Source: Rutpela maculata (lineage: Eukaryota > Arthropoda > Insecta > Coleoptera > Cerambycidae). From it: DNA of 64,000 nt. Numbering within the stretch: the first letter of the stretch is position 1; the number at the start of each line of letters is the position of its first letter. Under the pieces are notes generated by a model. It ran no database searches and had not been told where the DNA came from. It saw only the letters and a program-made list of their open reading frames with translations. Shown here in pieces: positions 57,899-64,000 of the stretch. The stretch lies in assembly GCA_936432065.2 (NCBI GenBank), contig OW386291.2, forward strand, positions 16,965,821-17,029,820. The letters are read 5' to 3'. The translations under genes and the position numbers were made by a program.

Positions 57899-57971
57899 TA
57901 CAATCCAAAGGTTGTGTGTTCGAATCCCTGGAGAAGGTGGTGGTTTTTTTTTTCATTTTATTTTCATATAC
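57899..57971 (+). repeat. tRNA 3'-half-like sequence plus T-run, copy 2
   Basis: CAATCCAAAGGTTGTGTGTT followed by CGAATCCCTGG, then T-rich sequence and CATATAC, as at 56913-56985. It directly follows the second LINE tail. Confidence 0.5.
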
Positions 57972-58756
57972 TTTTTTTTCACAACAAAGTTGATATCACA
58001 AAATTTAGAATGTCCAAAAACTAACATTATTTTCAAAAAAAACTGCAGAGAGTATCCTATAGAATGTGTAACAATTATATAAAAAGATCGGTAAATCAAC
58101 GAAGAGTATAATGCTTCCACTAGTTTATATTTTTAGTGAATACAAATAATTTTGTAACTTTGAAGAGCTTTCATAGAAAAATTATTCTATTCTATTTCCC
58201 ATATGTTGCATATAATTTATACACGTGAACCAAACTATTATTTAGTGGAAAAGGGAACGTCGCTTTGCAGCCATTTCGATTTTATAAACTTTTTATGCTG
58301 GTCGCATGTCATCTTGTCATTTTGTCTAAACAGATAATATAAAATAGTGCTTTGAAAGCAAATTACGAAGTATTGAATATTTCATATAGTTTGACGGCGG
58401 TTTGTTCATTTTTATCTCTCGGCACCAAAACAATTTGTTTTAGGTACTCTTGCAGTCACTTTTTGATTTGTAATTGAGTGACAGAAAGTATTTAACAATG
58501 AAATAGCCTATGAATTTTATCAATAAATACCTATGCCTTACATAAAAAAACACAGAACAGTTTCTAAAAAATATTCGCCTGATATGATCGTATCTAATAT
58601 TTGACGAAACAAACGAACAACTTCTTTGGTTAAATTCGTTCTCTCTGTGGCTCTACAACTAAACTGTTGGCCAAATGAAATGGACCAAGCGTATTTTTAG
58701 GTTAAATTTAAATTCACATTTTTTGAGAAAGAGAATAGATATCGATAGCAGGATTT

Positions 58757-60600
58757 AAGGAATAATTTATTTGTGAAACAGCAAGATTTGTCCGATTCTT
58801 TGATTTTGAAGCACGTTACTGTCTACAGGTGAAAGAAAAGCGTATTTTTTATCAGACTTTATAACAACCAGATTCCACAAAAAATTTTGTAAATTTGGTT
58901 TATGGTTTAAGAGAAAACAAACAATTTCTCAAATCTTTGTTATCTTTCTTATTTTGTAAGATACTGATTTTTTTTTAATACCTATCATTTTTCGATTTTT
59001 TTGTCGTTTGGTCTTATTGTGTTTTGTTTACGATGACTCCTTTAAAACAATAATAAATAACTTTGCACTTTCAGTTCATGGCGACCAATGGAATACCCAA
59101 AATCGGTATACATTCACAGACTGGTGACCCTTTTTTGGGTTCTCTACATCAAAATGTAAAAGACGGAACTCCAGTTATCTCTGAAACGATTACAGATATT
59201 AAGTTGAAAGGACCCAGCACAAAAGTACTTATAGGAAAAGGCCTTTCGGTCAAAATTTTTTAAAATTTTAGGGAGAAGTTCTCCTGGTTATACTGAACAA
59301 AAGTTGGGCACAATGCTCAAAATTCAATGGTTCGGGCACCAAAATATTGCCCAGTGTGTATATACGAAGCGAGAAAGTTATTCAGACTTACTTTACCATA
59401 TTGACGTTTGAAAATTTTATCGTGAATAAATAAGTAAAAATTTTGACTTGTTTACTCTTTTTCATTTTGTAATCCGTAGAAACCTAATATATTCTTTTTT
59501 AGTAAACATTTTGAGAGTGGCACATCGAATACGTTGCTTTATTTGCCCGAATTCTCTTATACCACGTGTGATGGTTTGTATATTTGGAGGTCGTATACTT
59601 AAAGATGATTATTTTTTCATAATTTAAATATCTCGCTGTATGTAGGTTACTAAAGATATTTAAGCAGCTGGAAGAAATTAGAAAAAGAAATGAAATCGAC
59701 CTAATAATACATAAGTGTGCACGCGCGCACACTCACACACACACACCTGCGCACACATCTACGCACCAACACGCACAAAAGATTTTACCATTCATACATA
59801 CCATAAAGATATAGAATAAAACAATCTAATTGGTCTATAAGAACTCTATATTTTTAGACTTCAAAGGCCACTGGCAGCCAAACTATTGAATTTTGAGCAT
59901 TGTGCCCAACTTTTGTTCAGTATAACCAGGAGAACTTCTCTCCAAAATTTTAAAAAATTTTGACCGAAAGGCCTTTTCCTATACTTTTGTGCGGGGTCCT
60001 TTGGCATATGTTTTATGTAAACAGCAGATACAAAAAATATTTCTTTTGAAATGTTCTCGATGTATTTTTCACAACAAAAAATACAAAAATATATGAAAAA
60101 TTGTGTATTTTTAATGGAATAAAATTAATCTAAATAACCAATACAAAAATATTTATTTATTTATTTTTATAAGCGCTATTATTATTTACAATGTTAACTA
60201 ACGAAAATGGGAAGAACCAAACATTTTATTTTTAATGGAGTAATAAAAATAAAATGTGGAATAGCAATAACGTACAAAAAATGAATTTATGATTATTTCA
60301 AAGAAGAAATTTAAGGAATTATAATAATCTACAATGAACAGTTCTTATGAAGTACAATAAGACCAAACGGCAAAAAGAATGGAAAAATTACAGGTTTTTA
60401 GAAAAAAATCGGTTTCTTATTTTGAGAAATTGGCATTTTCTCCATAAACCAATGCATTAATAAAATTAAAAAAGTTTTTGTTGAATCTCGGTAGTTATAA
60501 AGTATGATAGAAAAAAAGACGCTTTTCTTTCTCACCCTGTAGACAGTAACATGCTTCAAAATAAAAGAATCGGACAAAACTCGTTTCACAAATAAATTAT
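58757..60600. mobile_element. Nested inverted repeats (outer element)
   Basis: The outer arms at about 58757-59030 and 60335-60600 are diverged inverted copies sharing ATAATTTATTTGTGAAAC, GTCCGATTCTTT, TTACTGTCTACAGG and CGTTTGGTCTTATTGT. They enclose the inner pair at 59206-60003. Between outer and inner left arms lies a GC-richer patch with a 66-codon frame (59063). No transposase was found. Confidence 0.6.
59206..60003. mobile_element. Inner foldback, ends AAAGGACCC
   Basis: Arms 59206-59325 and 59884-60003 share AGGCCTTTCGGTCAAAATTT, GAAGTTCTCCTGGTTATACT and TTGGGCACAATGCTCAAAAT in inverted orientation, at high identity. The centre contains a CA/CG-rich dinucleotide stretch (59717-59775). 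The ends resemble those of the 9420-11183 foldback. Confidence 0.7.
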
Positions 60601-60603
60601 CTG

Positions 60604-61483
60604 TTAAGGTGAGCGGTGCGGTAAACGTAATTCGTAATCCCTGAACTGATTCAAAAAGTTTTTTGATGGGCTAAAAATTGTTGAACGAAGTGCAACAGAA
60701 GTGGTATAGTTTTCATTAGTTATATATGCGAAAATAAAATACATAAAATTGCAGACAGTTAAAAAATGATGAAATGTAAAATGTTTCATATTAGACAAGG
60801 CAGTCAGATGCCAGAATGTTTATTTCGTAACATTATAACGGGCAGAGGAAAAAGCAAAGCAGATAAATCTGTTAATATTAGGCATTAAACTGTAATAGCC
60901 GGTTCTGTGATGAGAGAATTATGTTGGACTTTGAAGCAACACACCACTAATTTTAAGCTAGTTAACCATTTATGTAGAAGAATTGTCCGTGTAATAGTTA
61001 TATCTCAATTTAATAGAAAGGAAACAGTAGAGGCGGAATTATAGGTCAAAGGAGATATTTCCGAAAAGTTTTTCAATAAAAGTTTTTTGACCAAGAAGAC
61101 ACAAACTTTTTGTAAAAAAAAGTTCTAGCGAATTTGACCGAATATTTTTTCACTTGTTATTTTAAGGAAAACTTGCCGGCGCCTTCACCAACATTTTTTA
61201 AACTTTGTTTTTTTTACGCCATTTTTATTAAAACAACAAATCGTTTTGATGCAAAATATTATAAAAGACTATTAGGAAGTATCACAATATAAAATGTATG
61301 AAAAGAAATTATGAAGTCGTACATTTTTTAAGTTGTACTTGAGCTGTACCTCGGATGTAGGATCGAGTTGGGTCCATGAAAACTTTGATCACAAAGTAGA
61401 AATCTACAACATATTAAAAACTTAGCCAATTCGACCGAAATTCAATTTATATAAGAAAAGCAGCGCTGAGCCGTCCTTTATCC
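60604..61483. other. Gene-free stretch
   Basis: AT-rich. 61365-61445 has a weak resemblance to the sub-blocks of the 9420 foldback (ATTCGACCGAAATTC theme). Nothing else is supported. Confidence 0.35.
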
Positions 61484-61740
61484 CCTATACGGTGTAGCTT
61501 TTTAGATAATCCGTATACGTAAGGAATTAATATCGTGTAACGTTGTTCAGGTTCTTATCCTCCTTTTTGGCGTACCTATTTGTTATTTTCAATGCTTATG
61601 AAAGTTTTATCAACAAAGACTTCAGATTATTAGCAGTTTACAAGAACCTCTTTGATAAAACGTTTCTCATTGTTTAATATTTCATTATTAGAGGAAATCA
61701 ATTTGGCTCTATTATATAAACATTTTATAATACCCCTTTG
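61484..61740 (-). pseudogene. Second Penelope-like RT fragment
   Basis: Aligns at the DNA level with 38865-39085 (CTATACGGYGTAGCTKTTYA, TTGTTCAGGTT, AAACGTTTCTCATTG). That segment lies after the RT catalytic box of the first copy. Frameshifts relative to it are visible. It is followed at 61741-61806 by sequence inverted with respect to 38115-38185. Confidence 0.7.
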
Positions 61741-62019
61741 ACGTGAATGTCACAGGCGTAGAGCTTATTTTCCATCAATATGGTAACTGTATTATTTTGT
61801 AGATTCCATCGAAATTATTTTTAGAACAGAATACATATATGAAAGAAAATTCCAGAAAGAAAGACAGGAAAATTTAAGTATTATATAATTTCTACAATTA
61901 TATAAAAATGTGCATTCAAAAGAAAATCACGTATATTTTCTAATAAAATACTAACTTTGGAAAGCTATAGATACCACATTTTTACCATACACCTTAATAT
62001 TTTTGTCGGGAGTGTGTAA

Positions 62020-62519
62020 AATCTATGGTAGTGGGGGTGGATAGATTAAAAAAAAATTGAGGTCTTTGGTTCTTCTACACACACTAAATGACAATTTTAT
62101 TTTTTTTACCCCCTTTAATAATGAGGTGGGGTTGGTAATGGGGATGCTAATGTCAAAAAATTTTTTGAGACCTTAGCTTCTCTTATATGTGTATACTAAA
62201 TACCAATTTTATGGACTTTTACTTGCATGATTTACCTATTTACCCCCATTTACCCCCAACCCTTCAACGGAATAAGATCAAAATATAATCTATTTCCAGA
62301 TCTCGTTAAAATACATACGTGTACCAAATTCCAAGTCAATATCTTAAACGGTTCCTAAGTAATCGTGCGCACAAAAAAAAAGTTACAGACTGACAGACAG
62401 AAATTTTTTTTCTCTCAAACTTAAAATCTCAACGTTTTATGACATTCTAAATCTATTTGAACAATGAAAATTTTCAAAATTTTTTTGTCGATACTATACT
62501 TTCACTGGATGCGGAAGTA
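62020..62519 (+). repeat. Family A repeat, 5'-truncated copy
   Basis: Begins inside the first block (ATGGTAGTGGGGGTGGAT) and runs to the intact end ACTGGATGCGGAAGTA. Same orientation as 12751-13390. Lacks the 5' terminal repeat. Confidence 0.75.
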
Positions 62520-62639
62520 ATTAGACTTTAATTTTCCTTTGATTAATTTTTTTAGGCAGGAATTACTAATACGCTTCATAATCCTTTTCTGTTGAAAAAA
62601 TCATCAAATTTTTATTTTCCTGTGCATAAGACAAATTTT

Positions 62640-64000
62640 AAGAATGTTATGTCGAATGCGATGTGATGGGAATTATTATTAACAGTTCAGAATCGTATTT
62701 TAATATTAAAGTATTACTTACTACATTTCTTTTCGATCTGACAACTTCTAGAGGTTTTTTTTTCCTTATGGGTTGCAGTGCCAAAAGCCCCGCCGTACTG
62801 AAGCTTAAGCTTATTGTACCCCATAGTCTCGTTATCCTATTAATCCCGTTTCTCTCCACAAAGAGAGCGTATACGGTCAATGGGAGCTCTGGCTATTTCT
62901 TCCGGGGTCACGGTTAGTCCCCCGAAGTATGAAAACCTCCCAGCTACCAAGGCTGGGCATTCACATAGTATGTGGTGAGGAGTTTCTTCATCCTCACCAC
63001 ACATTCTGCATTCTGGATTATCCTTCACACCTATGTTGGTTAGGTGTCTGTTTCTTCCGTGTGCAGTGTCCTGTTAGGATTCCCACTACACATCTCAACT
63101 GTTTTCTGCTCAGCTTTAGCAATTCGTCTTTGTCTTGGATGGCCTGCCAGTGAGAACATACGTGACTTTCTCATCCCCGGCGCGCCAGTCCAATACAAGT
63201 TATGTTTCTGACTCAATAGTTCCTTTACCATTCCTCTTGCGGTATTGTAAGATATCCCGCAGGATGGCTCGGGTCCCATCAAGGCTGTTTTTGCGCCTTC
63301 TTTGGCCAGATTATCTGCTTTTTCATTACCTTCATTGCCCTGGTGTCCACTCTAGTTGTATGCTGTAGTGTTTCGCCAGTTTCGCCAGGGATTCAAGGCA
63401 GTCTTTTACCGTTTTGGAACGTATCTCGACTGCATTCAGAGCTTTGATAGCTGCTCGACTGTCAGTGATGATGCGGATTCTTTTGTCAGTATATGACCTC
63501 CATATCATTTCTTGTGCACAGATTTCTATGGCTGTGAATTCTGCTTGGAACACCGTTATGGTGCTGCCCAGGTTCAGACTGATGTCTGTCCCTGGTTGGT
63601 GTCCCGTAACACCTGCTCCAGTACGTCTTGACGTACTACCCTGAAGGTCTTTGTGAAGTTGTGGCTTGTGCTGATTCTATCTGACTGCATGTCTAATCGA
63701 TTTTTTCCTATTTGTTGGAATATTTCGGTATGGTATCCTATTCTTGGAATGGTCCCATGTCCGTTTATTTTCAGCCTCTACGCCGCCATCAGTGCCTCAC
63801 TCTCCACTACTAATTGTACTGGGGGCAGGCAAAGTAGCTCTTCCATGGCTGCGGTAGGCGTTGTTGACATTGCTCCCGTTATGCCTAGACATGCCAGTCT
63901 TTGTACTTTCCGTAGTTTTCTCATTACCTCCCCTTTTCCGGCTTTATGCCACCAGATCAGGGAGGCATAGGTTATTATTGGTACTACAACCCTTTGTACA
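62640..64000 (-). pseudogene. Non-LTR retrotransposon with RNase H domain, 3' part
   Basis: Minus strand from the right edge: the RT thumb (VVVPIITYASLIWWHKAGKG, LRKVQRLACLGITGAMSTTP), then FQAEFTAIEICAQEMIWRSY, IITDSRAAIKALNAVEIRSK and, after a small deletion with frameshift near 63345, HQGNEGNEKADNLAKEGAKT. These carry the RNase H acidic motifs (E in QAEF.A, D in TDSRAA, D in EKADNLA). A later piece CRMCGEDEETPHHILCECPA is the C-terminal CCHC-type finger. The frame ends RSLCGEKRD near 62840 and the 3' UTR follows. RNase H points to the I/R1/LOA-type clades. The element continues beyond 64000. Several frameshifts and stops make it inactive here. Confidence 0.75.

Overview
The window looks like intergenic or intronic DNA from a repeat-rich arthropod nuclear genome, most probably an insect. 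The base composition is strongly AT-rich. I found no intact long reading frame and no convincing complete host gene. The coding traces are remnants of transposable elements typical of insects: Ty3/Gypsy integrase, Penelope-like reverse transcriptase with GIY-YIG, R1-like and RNase H-bearing non-LTR elements, a DUF4817/DDE transposase, a Helitron end, hAT and Tc1/mariner-type non-autonomous elements, and two members of an XPG-like nuclease family with Cys-rich tails. The order within insects cannot be fixed from this sequence.

Layout. 1-6 kb: dispersed repeats, then a 4-kb palindrome built from ~605-bp tandem units. 6-12.7 kb: a small hAT element inside an older repeat, two tRNA-derived sequences, a 1.8-kb foldback and a possible first exon near 12.3 kb. 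12.7-26 kb: copies of a repeat family with ends TACTTCCACATCCAG (family A), a foldback assembled from pieces of an XPG-like gene (16.5-19.0 kb), a foldback with an AGGTCA-rich tandem array (20.2-22.6 kb), a nested non-autonomous element (24.1-24.75 kb) and a transposase pseudogene (25.4-25.9 kb). 26-33 kb: inverted repeats, a non-LTR 3' end split by a small hAT element, a Gypsy integrase remnant, and a Helitron carrying a tandem array of heat-shock-element-like sites (32.1-32.8 kb). 33.8-41 kb: a near-perfect palindrome, then a 5.4-kb interval bounded by ~300-bp inverted repeats that holds an XPG-like/Cys-rich pseudogene and a Penelope-like element, with a small element carrying a hammerhead-like core at its left edge. 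41-45.5 kb: nested non-LTR debris with an identical 398-bp direct duplication. 46.8-51.3 kb: a SWIM-like remnant and a large inverted-repeat element split by a clean Tc1/mariner-type insertion. 51.8-54.8 kb: a 2.9-kb hAT-type element with perfect 8-bp target duplication. 55.9-58 kb: two head-to-tail LINE 3' ends, each followed by the same tRNA-like sequence. 58.8-60.6 kb: nested inverted repeats. 61.5-64 kb: a second Penelope fragment, another family A copy and a non-LTR element running off the right edge.

Nothing here forms an operon or pathway. The interest lies in the layering of insertions, whose order can often be read from target-site duplications, and in regulatory- or ribozyme-like motifs carried inside mobile elements. 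All family assignments come from motifs read by eye; no database search was run.
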